A DNA stretch of 64,000 nt from Przewalskia tangutica (Eukaryota; Streptophyta; Magnoliopsida; Solanales; Solanaceae): contig CM056731.1 of the NCBI GenBank assembly GCA_029844215.1, positions 80,682,992-80,746,991 of the forward strand, in the 5' to 3' direction. The position numbers and the translations under genes were made by a program. Under the pieces are notes generated by a model, which made no database searches, had not been told where the DNA came from, and saw only the letters and a program-made list of their open reading frames with translations. Below, piece by piece: positions 23,709 through 34,300 of this stretch; the first letter of the stretch is position 1; each line of letters opens with the position of its first letter.

Positions 23709-24276
23709 TATGCAAGCTTCATATTCTGCTATATTGTTGGTGCATGGAAATCTGAGCCATGAGATCGAATAATCTTGACTGTTTCAAATCAAAGCGCTCC
23801 GTCTGACTCCCTTGAAATTTGCCGCTCCATCGAAAAACATCCTCCAACCTGGGTAATCTTCTGAGATATCTTCTCCGACAAGTAATACCTCTTCATCAGG
23901 AAAATAGGTTCGAAGGGGCTCGTATTCCTCATCGACCGGGTTCTCAGCAAGATGATCAGTTAATGCTTGTCCTTTTACGGCTTTCTGCGTGACGTAGACG
24001 ATGTCAAACTCGCTCAACATAATTTGCCATTTCGCTAGTTTTCTGGTAGGCATGGGCTTCTGAAGGATATACTTAAGCGGATCCATCCTCGAAATAAGAT
24101 AAGTAGTGTATGCTGATAGATAATGTCTGAACTTTTGGGCGACCCAAGTTAATGCGCAACAAGTACGTTCCAAAGAGTGTAACGAGCTTCATATATTGTG
24201 AACTTCTTACTCAAATAGTATATGGCTGCTCTTTTCCTGTTTCATCGTGTTGTCCCAACACACATCAAAGCATTTT
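23709..24276 (-). pseudogene. Ogre RNase H and start of archaeal-type RNase H, frame-shifted
   Basis: 24276-24174 encodes the RNase H core in a disrupted frame. The frame 24173-23784 then reads ERTCCALTWVAQKFRHYL, ISRMDPLKYILQKP and KWQIMLSEFDIVYVTQKAVKGQALTDHLA, the end of the retroviral-type RNase H. It continues into GWRMFFDGAANFKGV, the first catalytic block of a second, archaeal-type RNase H. A short break separates this from the open frame at 23708. RNase H removes the RNA template during cDNA synthesis. A second domain of this kind marks the Tat/Ogre branch. Confidence 0.8.
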
Positions 24277-25235
24277 CTAACACGGACAAATAGAGTAGCA
24301 AGGTCTCCGGTTACGGCGGTAAGCTGGCGGATTAGAAAGGTATTCTTTGATTACAAAAGCACATTGACAATCTGTTGTCCATTTGGTAGCTGCGTCATTT
24401 TCAACAATTTGAATATCGACTCGCATATCACGGTGGCGGGCTATGAACTCGATGTAGTTGAGACGACCAAGGAAGCTCATCACGTCCTTTTTGCTTCTCG
24501 GAGGAGGTAACTCTTGGATGGCTTTTATTTTCGAGGGGTCCAGCTCAATCCCCCTTCTACTCACTATAAAACCCAACAGCTTCCCAGCGGGAACGCCAAA
24601 TGCACACTTTGCAGGATTCAGTTTCAGGTTATACTGTCTTAGCCGCTCGAAGAACCTCTTCAAGTTTGCCAAATGGCCCTCCGCTTTTCGTGATTTGATG
24701 ATGACGTCGTCCACATAGACCTCGATTTCCTTATGGATCATGTCATGGAAGATGGTAGTCATGGCTCTCATATAGGTAGCGCCCGCGTTCTTGAGGCCGA
24801 ACGACATTACTCGATAATAGTACACCCCCACGGGGTAGTGAATGCTGTCTTTTCTGCGTCCTCCTCTGCCATAAGGATCTGATGATAACCAGCAAAGCAG
24901 TCGACGAACGACTGTAGTTCATGCTTCACACAATTGTCGATGAGTATATGAATGTTCGGAAGAGGAAAGTCATCCTTCGGGCTAGCTCTGTTGAGGTCCC
25001 TGTAATCCACGCAGACTCGGACCTTTCCATCTTTCTTCTTTACCGGCACGATATTTGCCAACCAAGTAGGATACTTTGCCACTCGAATTACCTTTGCGTT
25101 GAATTGTTTAGACACCTCCTCTTTGACTTTCAAACTCATGTCTGGTTTGATTTTTTTCGGCCTTTGTTTTACGGGGGGATAAGATGGCTCAATAGGCAAC
25201 CTGTGTGCGACGATGTCCGTACTCAAACCTGGCAT
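24277..25235 (-). pseudogene. Ogre reverse transcriptase, one frameshift
   Basis: RNA-dependent DNA polymerase that copies element RNA. The first part (25235-24807) holds PGLSTDIVAHRLPIEPSYPP, the fingers motif VPVKKKDGKVRVCVDYRDLNRASPKDDFPLP and FVDCFAGYHQI (motif A). The second part (24831-24277) holds MSFGLKNAGATYMRAM (motif B), the catalytic box YVDD at 24717-24706 and LGFIVSRRGIELDP. The two parts overlap in different frames by 25 bp around 24820, so a single small indel separates them. The end carries the RT-RNase H connection. All catalytic residues are present. No intact reading frame spans the domain. Confidence 0.88.
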
Positions 25236-25534
25236 GTCCTCATATGACAGGCAAACACGTTGTATTATTTGAGCTCAATCAACTCCTTCTTCTGTGTGAC
25301 GTTTAGGTGGGCGCTGACTCTAGTCTCTTTCACGATTCCCTCATCGCCTAAGTTTATTAACTCTGTTTCTTCCAAATTTGGTTTAGGCCTATTCTCAAAG
25401 TTTTCCAGCTCTTGGCTAAGTTACGATCATGACATTCCTCTTGTTCCTCGGGGTTATGCTCGTCATTTGAACTTTGTTCGTTGGTCTCATTACATGTCAT
25501 ATTCGCATTATCAACAGGTTTATTAATATGATCG
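25236..25534 (-). pseudogene. Ogre pre-RT linker (second exon), frame-shifted
   Basis: Directly after the acceptor the frame reads DHINKPVDNANMTCNETNEQ, a block (N-M-T-C-N-E) that is conserved ahead of RT in Tat/Ogre elements. An acidic stretch follows. The frame is then lost near 25440-25400 around an AGCTGG-type CHG site and ends at 25357. The remaining linker codons to the RT start are present in another frame. Confidence 0.65.
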
Positions 25535-25720
25535 CTGAAAGAAAAATGCTTAAAGAATTTAATTTTAACACAAGCAAAATCTTTTAAAGCTGCAAAAATA
25601 TCCTGGAATTTATGATGAAAGTAAAATTGCGAGATTAAAAACATATTAAGAAACGTAAATACATGTTTGTTTTCTTTCTAGATAAAAAGTCACACTGCTA
25701 GAACTAATCATAAATTCTAC
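25535..25720 (-). other. Spliced intron between protease and RT of Ogre (186 bp)
   Basis: On the minus strand it begins GTAGAATTTATG at 25720 and ends TTTTTCTTTCAG at 25535, a clean GT-AG pair with a pyrimidine-rich acceptor and AT-rich interior. Removing it joins the two flanking frames in phase within a codon (TG|C). It also removes the in-frame TAG, which overlaps the donor, so spliced RNA would read through into the RT linker. An intron in exactly this place is known from pea and other Ogre elements. The boundaries come from motifs and frame, without transcript evidence. Confidence 0.8.
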
Positions 25721-26085
25721 CAAGCTTCTCGGACGGTCAGGACAGGGGTGCAAGTCCAATTATTCAGGCTGTATCCATGCTCTGCGTCCCAAATGGTGAG
25801 CTCCTCCTCGTGATCTCCTGCGATCATACAACAATCTGCCTCATCTTCACCTATGAACAGATTCTGGAACCCTGCTGCAATATCATCTGGGTCATCTTCT
25901 CTTGGCATCTGGATGGTGTAGGCTTTGGCGAATGACTGACTCAGGGGCGGAATGGGCGCAGGCAAGGGAATGTATCCCTTTTTCCGGAGGTTCGCGGTCA
26001 CCAAATCCTTCGAGGTGGGCTGGTACCCCAAACCAAAAGTGTCCTTCTTCCCAAACAACTGGATAGACTCTGTGATTCCCTTCAT
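25717..26085 (-). CDS. Ogre protease-distal exon with G-patch-like segment, to the intron donor
   Basis: 122 codons continuing Gag-Pol after the protease. It contains FGLGYQPTSKDLV (residues 17-29), the conserved block that follows protease in Tat/Ogre elements. Acidic and hydrophobic linker sequence ends in VREAW and a stop. That stop lies inside a GTAG sequence which forms the 5' splice site of the intron at 25720-25535, so it is read only in unspliced RNA. The start of this ORF is not a real initiation site. The protein continues from the protease frame across a one- or two-base shift near 26090-26115. Confidence 0.75.
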   Translation of the reverse strand: MKGITESIQLFGKKDTFGLGYQPTSKDLVTANLRKKGYIPLPAPIPPLSQSFAKAYTIQMPREDDPDDIAAGFQNLFIGEDEADCCMIAGDHEEELTIWDAEHGYSLNNWTCTPVLTVREAW

Positions 26086-27380
26086 ACCGGATCCAAGACT
26101 TCGCGCTCGTACCCATTTCTTAGCATCTCCTTGGCCACCATTGTGAGAGAACGTGGCAGCTGCAACGGCCTGACCCTACTGGCGCTATTGATCTCATTAA
26201 CATGAAAAACCGAGCCATCCAACTGTTTCACGTCCTCTATGGCGGCTGCATAATCAGTGTTGGTGCTTCCCTTTTTATCTCCAAATACTACCACTTCGCG
26301 GTGATTCCATATAAACTTTAGGCACTGATGCATGGTGGACGGGACTGCACCAGCCTCGTGGATCCATGACCTTCCTATCAACAGGTTGTAACATGTAGCA
26401 ATATCCAATATTTGAAATTCCACAACGAATTTTGTATGTCCGATCAGCAGTGTGAGGTCCATTACGCCTTCGATTCCCCTATGGACTCCGTCGAAACCTT
26501 TGACTCTGATATGACTTTCACGAATTTTCTTACAGTCTGCCCCTAATTTCAATAGTGTCGTCATGGGACAAATGTTGACGGCTGAGCCTCCGTCAATCAG
26601 CACTGTTGAAACAATCTTGTCTGCGACCTGGATGGTGATATTCAATGCAAGATTATGTCTAACTCCACCAACGGGTAACTCATCATCGTGAAAGGCGATT
26701 TTGCGGGCCTCTAGCACTTGTCCGACTAAAGCTGCCAAGTTCTCGTCCGTTGTACCCTCTGGAACGTATGCATCCTTCAATACCTCCATTAATGCAGTCC
26801 TGTGTGAGGCAGAATGCATTAACAGTGAAAATAGAGAGATATGCGCTGATGTTTTCTTTAACTGCTCTACGACGGAATACTCTTTAGTGGGCATCTTCCT
26901 CCAAAACTCCTCGACTTCAGCCTCTGTCACGGGTTTCTTTTGCGGTACCTCCTTGGCTGCCTCTACAGGTGTGTAATACATACCTGACCTGGTTATACCT
27001 GCAGCGGTGACTTCTATGACTCGCTTCCCATTTTCTCTGCGATCCACTTTGATTGGTGGCCCCTTCCCAGGCGTCTGAGCAACTGTGATTGAACCCTTAT
27101 GTCTCGGCGGTGCCCTTTCCAATTCAAATACTGCTTTCTTTCGAGGATCAGTGACAGGGGCGACGAAAGCAGAAGGTTCAGCTCTTCCTTCACTTCGAAC
27201 TGACCGGATGGTTCCCTCCAAGTTGTATTCCTCATCTAGGGTTACCAAGTGCACATTGGCATTGTCGTGGTTTGGCAAGGGATTATCATGCACGTTTGGG
27301 GCAGGATCCTTCAGCTGAATTACTCCTTCTTTGATCAACGCTTCGATTTTGTCCACGAGGTGTAGCAACTTCGGTGTCAT
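26082..27380 (-). CDS. pro: Ogre gag C-terminus and aspartic protease, 432 aa
   Basis: The first ~60 residues (DKIEALIKEGVIQLKDPAPN) are the end of the gag-linked region. In the left copy these follow a YHSDSPGHDTGSC His/Cys motif. Residues 150-185 are the conserved VEEFWRKMPTKEYSVVEQL linker. The retropepsin-type protease has its catalytic motif LIDGGSAVNICP at residues 261-272 (Asp263; DGGS instead of the usual D-T/S-G), with the second half ending in CYNLLIGRSWIH. The protease cleaves Gag-Pol in the particle. The frame ends at 26082, where a small shift interrupts a G-patch-like NGYE...G-L-G segment that continues in the next frame. The frame is disrupted upstream near 27380, where the copy loses the His/Cys motif. 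Confidence 0.85.
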   Translation of the reverse strand: MTPKLLHLVDKIEALIKEGVIQLKDPAPNVHDNPLPNHDNANVHLVTLDEEYNLEGTIRSVRSEGRAEPSAFVAPVTDPRKKAVFELERAPPRHKGSITVAQTPGKGPPIKVDRRENGKRVIEVTAAGITRSGMYYTPVEAAKEVPQKKPVTEAEVEEFWRKMPTKEYSVVEQLKKTSAHISLFSLLMHSASHRTALMEVLKDAYVPEGTTDENLAALVGQVLEARKIAFHDDELPVGGVRHNLALNITIQVADKIVSTVLIDGGSAVNICPMTTLLKLGADCKKIRESHIRVKGFDGVHRGIEGVMDLTLLIGHTKFVVEFQILDIATCYNLLIGRSWIHEAGAVPSTMHQCLKFIWNHREVVVFGDKKGSTNTDYAAAIEDVKQLDGSVFHVNEINSASRVRPLQLPRSLTMVAKEMLRNGYEREVLDPV

Positions 27381-27607
27381 GCCAGGCTATCGAGTGATAC
27401 GCACAATGCTTATTCTCATCATACCATCTTGGGTTAGGGCTAGAATCCTCCCCGAATTGGTTGGATCAAGCTGCACCGCGACCTTTCGTATATCTGGGGT
27501 ATGGGTTCAGCCAGTGGGGTGCGGGTTTTGGATGGTCTCCCTTCAAAATTCGTGTTTGGTCTGGGCGCATTGGGTGCTCTATGTTGTTGGCGGGCTTGAT
27601 GGGCGGG

Positions 27608-28933
27608 TTAATGCGGGGCCGGATAAATGGGTGCTTGGGAAGCGTTATATATAGGTTGTGTGTGGTAGTTGGGGTGTGGGGCAGGTGTATAGTGAGGTGT
27701 GAAGTTTTGGCTGCTTGGGTGGTAGTATGGGGTTTGATAGGATGAGTTTTGGTATGTTATGAACGCTTCAGGTTTACATTCTTGTATGAACATGGAAGGG
27801 GAGACTGTCTCTTTCTTCCTTTGCGAAGTACTCCCGATTGTCCCTGACTGAATCGCCTTATTGGTTGCCTGCAACGCTGCCAGATTTGTAATCCTGCCCG
27901 TCTTAATACCTTCTTCTACGAAGTCGCTCATTCTGACAACTTCTGCAAAATTCCGCCCGATGACGCTTATCATCCGCTCATAGTAGGTTGCGTCCTTCAG
28001 AGATTGTACGAATAGTGTGGTCATCTCACTCTCCACCATGGGTGGCTGTACCTTTGCTGCCTCTGAACGCCACCTCATGGCGTACTCCCTGAAAGTCTCC
28101 GTAGACTTTTTCTCTAACTTCATTAGATAGAACCTGTCCACACCGGTCTCCGTGTAGAACCCGAATCGCTCCACAAAGTCTTGGGCCAACGCATTCCAGC
28201 TATGCCATTTTCGCGGATCCTGGCTAGTGTACCAATCTAGTGCCTCGCCGGTCAAACTTCGAATGAACAATTTCATAATGACTGCCGGGTTCTTCCCTAC
28301 TCCGATTAGCTTGTCGCAATATGACCTCAAGTGTGCACGGGGGTTCCCTTTCCCATCAAATAGATCGAACTTCGGCACCTTGTATCCCACTGGCAGCTCC
28401 ACATCTGGATGCATGCAAAGATCTTCGTAGTCTAGTCCTTCGTGACCTTTATCCGATCGCATGCCACGAACTGCTTCCTTCAAGCTGTGAATCTCTCGGG
28501 CTACGTCCTCGTCCATTTTGGCTCGGACTTCCCTTTCCATTTCTTCGTAATGATCTGCTTCCTGGTGAAGCACAGGGACGGTAAAAGGCTGGGTTTCTGT
28601 TGTGTAAGTTAGGTATGCAGGTTGTTTCTTTGGGGTAATGGGTATGGTGCGTGGGTATTGGTCGTCCTGGCGATTAGGGCTGATTGTGGGGAAGTAAGTA
28701 GGTGGGGGCTGAGGTACATGGGTAGTAGGAGGATCATTTTGAAGGTGGGGTTGATGATTGGCTGGGTGAGGGGCAGTTTGGTCGGTAACTGACGGTCTTT
28801 GTGGGGAGTTTTGGGAGATATGTGGTGGTGGAGGTCGCCTGGATGGTTTGCGAGTAGTGGCCCTTTGCTCGCATAGGGTATTCAAACTAATGGATAGGTT
28901 GGTCGATTCGTAGCCTCTCCATCTCAACTGCAT
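27608..28933 (-). CDS. gag: Ogre gag polyprotein, 441 aa
   Basis: Structural protein that packages element RNA into cytoplasmic particles. A Pro/Gln/Thr-rich N-terminal part (residues 1-140) precedes a retrotransposon gag domain at about residues 185-330. Its features include FDLFDGKGNPRAHLRSYCDKLIG, the tryptophan motif ALDWYTSQDPRKWHSW and an FREYAMRWRSEAAKVQPPM block. The tail is Tyr/His/Pro-rich, with YHPSSQNFTPHYTP-type low complexity. No CCHC knuckle occurs in this frame; a His/Cys motif lies further on in the gag C-terminus (see next entry). The frame is open throughout, but the N-terminal methionine here is probably not the native one, since gag sequence continues upstream out of frame. 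The left copy is 1161-2767. Confidence 0.85.
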   Translation of the reverse strand: MQLRWRGYESTNLSISLNTLCEQRATTRKPSRRPPPPHISQNSPQRPSVTDQTAPHPANHQPHLQNDPPTTHVPQPPPTYFPTISPNRQDDQYPRTIPITPKKQPAYLTYTTETQPFTVPVLHQEADHYEEMEREVRAKMDEDVAREIHSLKEAVRGMRSDKGHEGLDYEDLCMHPDVELPVGYKVPKFDLFDGKGNPRAHLRSYCDKLIGVGKNPAVIMKLFIRSLTGEALDWYTSQDPRKWHSWNALAQDFVERFGFYTETGVDRFYLMKLEKKSTETFREYAMRWRSEAAKVQPPMVESEMTTLFVQSLKDATYYERMISVIGRNFAEVVRMSDFVEEGIKTGRITNLAALQATNKAIQSGTIGSTSQRKKETVSPSMFIQECKPEAFITYQNSSYQTPYYHPSSQNFTPHYTPAPHPNYHTQPIYNASQAPIYPAPH

Positions 28934-29417
28934 ATCGACAATTTGTCAGAGCAAGCGCGCAATACATTCTTCCCGATTGGTGACATTCCTCCTTCAAGGT
29001 TCTGTTTATTGACAGAATAATTCCCAAACCATTTGGCTCGACGCCGAGCGATCATATCATCATTTCTTGCCTTGGACCTGGTAAAGTGTGGATGCTCCGA
29101 CATTGTTGAGTCAAATACGAACCGACCTTTGGGGAAGATGATAAATCTTTCTAAAAAAAATGCAACAAACGGTGTTAGCATAAAGCATGTAATTTGCAGG
29201 TATGTAGCAGATATATTGCACATAGCACATTCAAACATTTTCTAACATTCAGGGGGACCTCTTTATGCCAGAGGTAAGCCTAGACGTCGCATATGCAAGA
29301 TCATGATAATAAAAATCCAAGCCTGTAGATTGACATGCTTTAGTCGGAAATAAGTTGCAGTTTATAACAATAAGACATCAAAAGCCTATAACTAAATTGC
29401 CGACGCGGTGGTGAAGC
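28934..29417 (-). other. ORF1-gag spacer and frame-shifted gag N-terminus
   Basis: About 480 bp. A minus-strand frame at 29238-28924 appears to hold the gag start (a methionine near 29118), followed by basic residues (RSKAR, ARRRAKWF). It shifts frame twice before joining the main gag frame. The left copy reads through part of this same area in a different frame (2333-2767). A T-rich tract ending in AG (near 29150) lies upstream and could be a splice acceptor, but I cannot support that further. Confidence 0.5.
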
Positions 29418-30860
29418 TCAGGTTTTCTTTGGTATAACCCCTGCCTGTTCCAAGTATCGTACTGCATCGTGCATTAGGGCCCACATGTCTGGGGTGATGA
29501 CCTTTTCTTTGAGTAGACGATCTTTCATCCTATTACTCGTGCCCACGTCCTCGAAACCCTGCTCTCCTTTTGGGATGTAGGTTGTGCTGTTGTGATCCTC
29601 TTGCAACCATGTCTGATATTCGGATGTGCATCCTGCTTGTTCACCTCCGATGTCTACCTTGTCAATGTCGTCCCATTCTCTCAAAATTTGTCCAGTTCGG
29701 GGCACGATAAAGTTTGGTCCAAATGTGACTTCTGAAACTCCCATGTCTGATCGGAGTGGGATTATCTGTTCTTGGCCGAATTGTCGGAGTACGCGTAGGG
29801 GAGCGTATGGTTGTAGACCCTTTAGACCAATAAGCTCAATATAGTATAATTCTTTACCGCGTATAAAGGCTCCAGCCTTGTGAGGGAGTAAGGGATATTT
29901 CCACTGGATCTGATCCTGGGTGCGGGATGTCAAAAACTTGCACCAATCTTTGGTGCCGACCGGTGACACAAACCGTTTCATCCTATCATAGAAGCTGTCG
30001 ATCTTATAAGATGCGCTGAAACAAAGATCTGTCATATTTGACCGTTGGTAAAAATGCTCCATGGCCCACATTTGTAAGATAAGGTTGCAACCTTCAAAGA
30101 AGTTTGTCTGGCCTCTTTTGCATTTCCCAAGAGCTCGGAATATCTCTGCCAAAATCATAGGAACTAAAGTGGGTTGTACGCCGTCAATTCCCTCGAAAAG
30201 TGATCTGGCCACGGAACATATGCAAGTACTTATTTTGCCATACTCAAGAGGAAAAATCAAGGTGCCAAGTAAAGCGACAGTGAATGCAATAGGACGCCTG
30301 TTTTGCCAATGGCGTAGAGTGCATGAGAATTCTGTTTTGCATGTCTTGTAAGCGTTATTATGTCCATACCTCTCGTAAAGATAGTCAAGAGACACCCAGT
30401 TGTTCTCGAAGCAACGCAATTCCTTAGTATTCTTGAGACCCATGTAACGGAGAAATTTCTTCCCTGATTGGTTGTTGGGAATAATCTGTCTTCTACCGTG
30501 GTAAACTAGACTGGTGAAATAATGCACTTCTTCCAATGTAGGAGTTATTTCGAAATCCTTGAATCTGAAAACGACTAGGTCTGGATCCCAAAACTGGATT
30601 AAAGCTCGGATCAAATGCTGATCTGGCGAAATACCAAATAGTGAGATGAGACACCCCAACTTCTTCCTAATCATCGTCTGACTGCTGATGTCGAAATCCT
30701 CCCACCATACTCTTAGCTTATTAGGAACTCCGCTAACCATTCTTATATGATCCATGTTATGATACAAATGCTGAAAAACAATTAACAATAATAGACTTAC
30801 ATTTCCAACTTTGGGCATGTCTTTTGGCTTGGATAAATCTATCATGATTATGCAACACAT
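29418..30860 (-). CDS. Ogre ORF1 protein, 480 aa, function unknown
   Basis: A single open frame of 480 codons between the PBS and gag, where Ogre elements carry their extra ORF1. The N-terminal half contains a run of the form LIRALIQFWDPD...VVFRFKDFEITPTLEEVHYF (about residues 90-125). This resembles the opening of plant-mobile-domain/DUF7745-type proteins found in transposons. Aromatic-rich helices follow (residues 150-300), and the C-terminal third is basic and glutamine-rich. I see no zinc finger or catalytic signature. The chosen ATG is the first in the open frame; an overlapping upstream frame (30948-30757) suggests the true start could lie further upstream beyond a frameshift. The left copy (3116-4617) is broken in at least five places. 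The ORF1 label is secure by position; the domain resemblance is from memory. Confidence 0.75.
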   Translation of the reverse strand: MCCIIMIDLSKPKDMPKVGNVSLLLLIVFQHLYHNMDHIRMVSGVPNKLRVWWEDFDISSQTMIRKKLGCLISLFGISPDQHLIRALIQFWDPDLVVFRFKDFEITPTLEEVHYFTSLVYHGRRQIIPNNQSGKKFLRYMGLKNTKELRCFENNWVSLDYLYERYGHNNAYKTCKTEFSCTLRHWQNRRPIAFTVALLGTLIFPLEYGKISTCICSVARSLFEGIDGVQPTLVPMILAEIFRALGKCKRGQTNFFEGCNLILQMWAMEHFYQRSNMTDLCFSASYKIDSFYDRMKRFVSPVGTKDWCKFLTSRTQDQIQWKYPLLPHKAGAFIRGKELYYIELIGLKGLQPYAPLRVLRQFGQEQIIPLRSDMGVSEVTFGPNFIVPRTGQILREWDDIDKVDIGGEQAGCTSEYQTWLQEDHNSTTYIPKGEQGFEDVGTSNRMKDRLLKEKVITPDMWALMHDAVRYLEQAGVIPKKT

Positions 30861-31340
30861 AATATGCTGGTTGGTCGTTGGGTTGAGAAACCCGTCGACA
30901 AGTTTGGTGTCTTCCTAATTGTGGTGTCGATACCAAGGACCGACTCACCTAAGGTAAATGTATGCATGCCTTAAAATAAAGGGTGGTATAGCTCTATCTT
31001 AAGTTTGCTAAGATTTGGCTTACTAGACGCAAGGTTCCCGAGTGGACTACTCGAGTGAGAAGGCTACGCGACCACCGGTTGGACCGGATTCTCCGCGCAA
31101 AATGCCAACTCTCTTAAATGTGGGTGTTTGAAAGAAATTTGCAGGTGCGCGAAGCACACCCGCGTGTTGTGTGTGATTGTGTGAATTTTCCAGAGCGGAA
31201 GAAATATGAGCGGAATGCCAGTTTAAGGAAAGCAGTAAAGCACATAGCAATTAAAGCAAACAAAATAAGGTACATAAAATTAAATGCAAAAATAATGTCA
31301 AACAAAAACCCTAGATCTGTTGTGGTTAAGAACCTAAAAT
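30861..31340 (-). other. Ogre 5' leader between PBS and ORF1
   Basis: About 480 bp with no convincing reading frame. The part next to the PBS is A-rich with several short plus- and minus-strand shadows. The matching leader of the left copy is 4618-5054. Nothing else is seen in it. Confidence 0.6.
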
Positions 31341-31357
31341 CCCCAGTGAAGTCGCCA
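31341..31357 (-). other. Primer-binding site of Ogre element O
   Basis: Minus strand reads TGGCGACTTCACTGGGG, beginning 3 nt inside the LTR end. TGG is the complement of a tRNA CCA tail. Ogre elements are reported to prime from tRNA-Arg and this has that form; I could not check it against a tRNA set. Confidence 0.8.
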
Positions 31358-31360
31358 TGT

Positions 31361-34300
31361 TGTAACACCCCATTTTCAACCGTAGTCGGAAACGGGATTA
31401 CTGCGCATGGTTGATTCCTGAAATGCTATTTAAGGAGTCGCCACCTAATTATTATAGTGAATTAGGACACTGAAAATGTAGCATAAAATACTATAAATGA
31501 TCTCCATTTTTAAGGTCTGTGAAACTATGTGAGATTCTAGGTAAGGGTTCTTTATTATCCTAAAGGGAAGGGGTTAGGCACCCTAAAGGATCCGCTAACT
31601 TGCGGTTATCCCACAAACTTAGGTTAGTATTATTTAAAAATGTATATTTAGGAGAACATGGGTTTAAAAAAGACGTTTGCAAATAATTATTTAAAAGATA
31701 TGTATGTATATATAGTTTCCATGGAATTGCATGAAGTTTATTTATAAAATGCAAGGAAATATTCTATTTGAACAAAGCAGTTGTATGAGGTTTGTCATAA
31801 AAAATGCAAAATAATAAAAAGAGATGGTTTACTAAAAGTACGTATTATATGTAAAGTTTAATCTTTATAAAGAATATACAAATGGGTAGAAAGATTTTCC
31901 TCTTTTGCACTTGGTAATAAGAAAATGAATCTTTGTTATAAAAAGATTTGTTATTTTTATGAAGTTTAATAAGAATTTGGAACTCATTTATTTCTATAAT
32001 ATTAATGAAAAGGCTAAGTTATTTTGAAAAGTTTTGAAAATGCATAACGGCCTAAATATAGATTAAACTAGCGACACATTTTATTTTTTAACTACCCACC
32101 CTTAATAATTCTAGGCCTGACTATTCTAGGCATTTTCAATAATTGTATAAGGTTAGGTAACAAAAATACAAATAAAAGTAAAGTGACGGAGTTAAAGAAA
32201 GGAGATAAAATGAGTAGGGCAGGTGAAGATATTATTCCGCCCTATTTATCTTAAGGTTCCGAGACCGAAGAATGCTAGAAGTGTGGATGTAAATCCTTTG
32301 CTTGATAAAGTCGTGATGAGTCTCGTATGAGACTCTTCGTCGCTCCCGATGCATTTCATGTAAAATAAAAAGAGAAGGAAAAAGATTAGTAACAACTCAA
32401 AATTTAATGATGCAAATAGATAAAATGCTTATGTAAATTTGACATATGTAAATTTGACATATGTATGTTTTAACTATTTGTTTAGTTACATCGGCCCAGA
32501 AACGCACTAACAGATCCAAAGATAATAACAACCCAATTGGGTATAAATAATAGGCAAAGAAACATATGATTTGCTCATAATTCTTGACTGGAACAAGAAG
32601 ACAAAATAGCCTTAATTTACATGAAGGCAACAACGACACAACTGGCAGTCAGCAAAAAAATGGGCTTGGTCCAAATGTATAGCAATAAGAAAAGGAACGA
32701 AGGCCAAGGAACCAGGGAATGGACTAAATCAAGCCCATGTATACATATATTAAAGGAAATTGCTGGGCCCAATTTACAAACAGAGCAGCATAAGATGTAG
32801 GGTTGATATGCAGAAACTATACCAAGCGGGTGTGGTATACTTAAGCTTCCTCATACTGAAAGCAGATAAAATATAACAAAAACATGGGGGTGATCATATA
32901 ATAGGACAACAACATGCTTTTTAGAGACTAAAAAAATCACTCTACAGAAATTAGGCATTCATGTTTACATTCACATTTCAAAATTATATGTCTTGATATA
33001 ATGACCCTCAAACAAATGACTCCATTCTTAATCCTGTGCAACAGCAAATGCATGAATGCGTAGTAATATTTAAAACAAATACAGGGATCATACTGTCCTT
33101 TGAACTTAGGCTATCACAAACTTCATATTGATTATCTGAGACTTCAAAAACACACAAATTTTATAGTCATGCCTTCTAGAATCTGCATACTCATTTTATC
33201 TTCTTTCAAATCATGCCAACATTTCAAAATAACTACTCATACTAACATAAACTAGACTTGCAAACTAAACATATGCAGACAAAGGCACGTGATTAACATG
33301 GCACACAGAAACCACATGATAGGTTTAGATAATTGAGATACATTACACAGATCTTAATAGAGAAGGCTAACATGAAAAGTATAAATTTTAAATAACTTCC
33401 AATATATCCCTACCCAACAATTAGTAAAAGTAGACATACTCGAACAAAATAATTTCCGCAACCTAAACAGTCATGAGCGAAATAGGCCATTTAAATATGT
33501 ATAAGCAACTTATTGAGAAGAATAGATATTTCAGCCCTATAGGGAGCTTATCCCAATCATTTTTTAACTCAGCCCCCTCCCTAAACAGTCCTGGTAGTCC
33601 ACGGTATATATTTAACACATGAAGCAAATTACAATTTAAGACATGGAATACAACTAAAGATATAGCTTAACATGGTATGGTCTAATCTAATAAGTGCAAA
33701 ATTTTAAGGGAAATGACTTAACAGACAGTAACCAAGGTACAATATAACTTAGGAGAGGTAAAATGTTGACATGAAGGCATTTAACACATAAACAGACATG
33801 ACAAGTATGGGATAAATTCAGTAGAGGTTTAGACAAACATGGGTGACCAGATAAACACTTAAAGAGAACATTTTTAGCTAAACAAAAGACAACTGCTTAC
33901 TGAACTAACTATCAGAATTCCAAAGGATGAACATGCTTCAATATAATCACACAATGTCCAGCGACATCACTCATAAAGCTTCTTTTCATATTACATTTAT
34001 AAAAATATGGATTTATATCCATATTAGTAAAGATTCAGAACTAAACATTCTCATGCTACATTCTTAATCACATAGGCATATGACTAAATCAAGTCAACAT
34101 GTGTACAAGTTCATGAAGAAACTAAAGATGTGCTACTCCTCCAGCAAACTCGGGACATGTAAAGGTCAAATCAATAGGCAACATACTTGTATACAAATAA
34201 CCCAAGTAGTAACAACAGCACACAATACATCATTTATATACCTAAAGCATATTACACAGTGACTTAACAGGCTCGACAACAATAATGAATGTTAACAACG

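Noticed and set aside
30784..30813. GTAAGT...TTTTTCAG pair inside ORF1 (minus strand), a possible intron
   Set aside because: It would be only about 30 bp, below the usual minimum for plant introns, and ORF1 is open straight through it.
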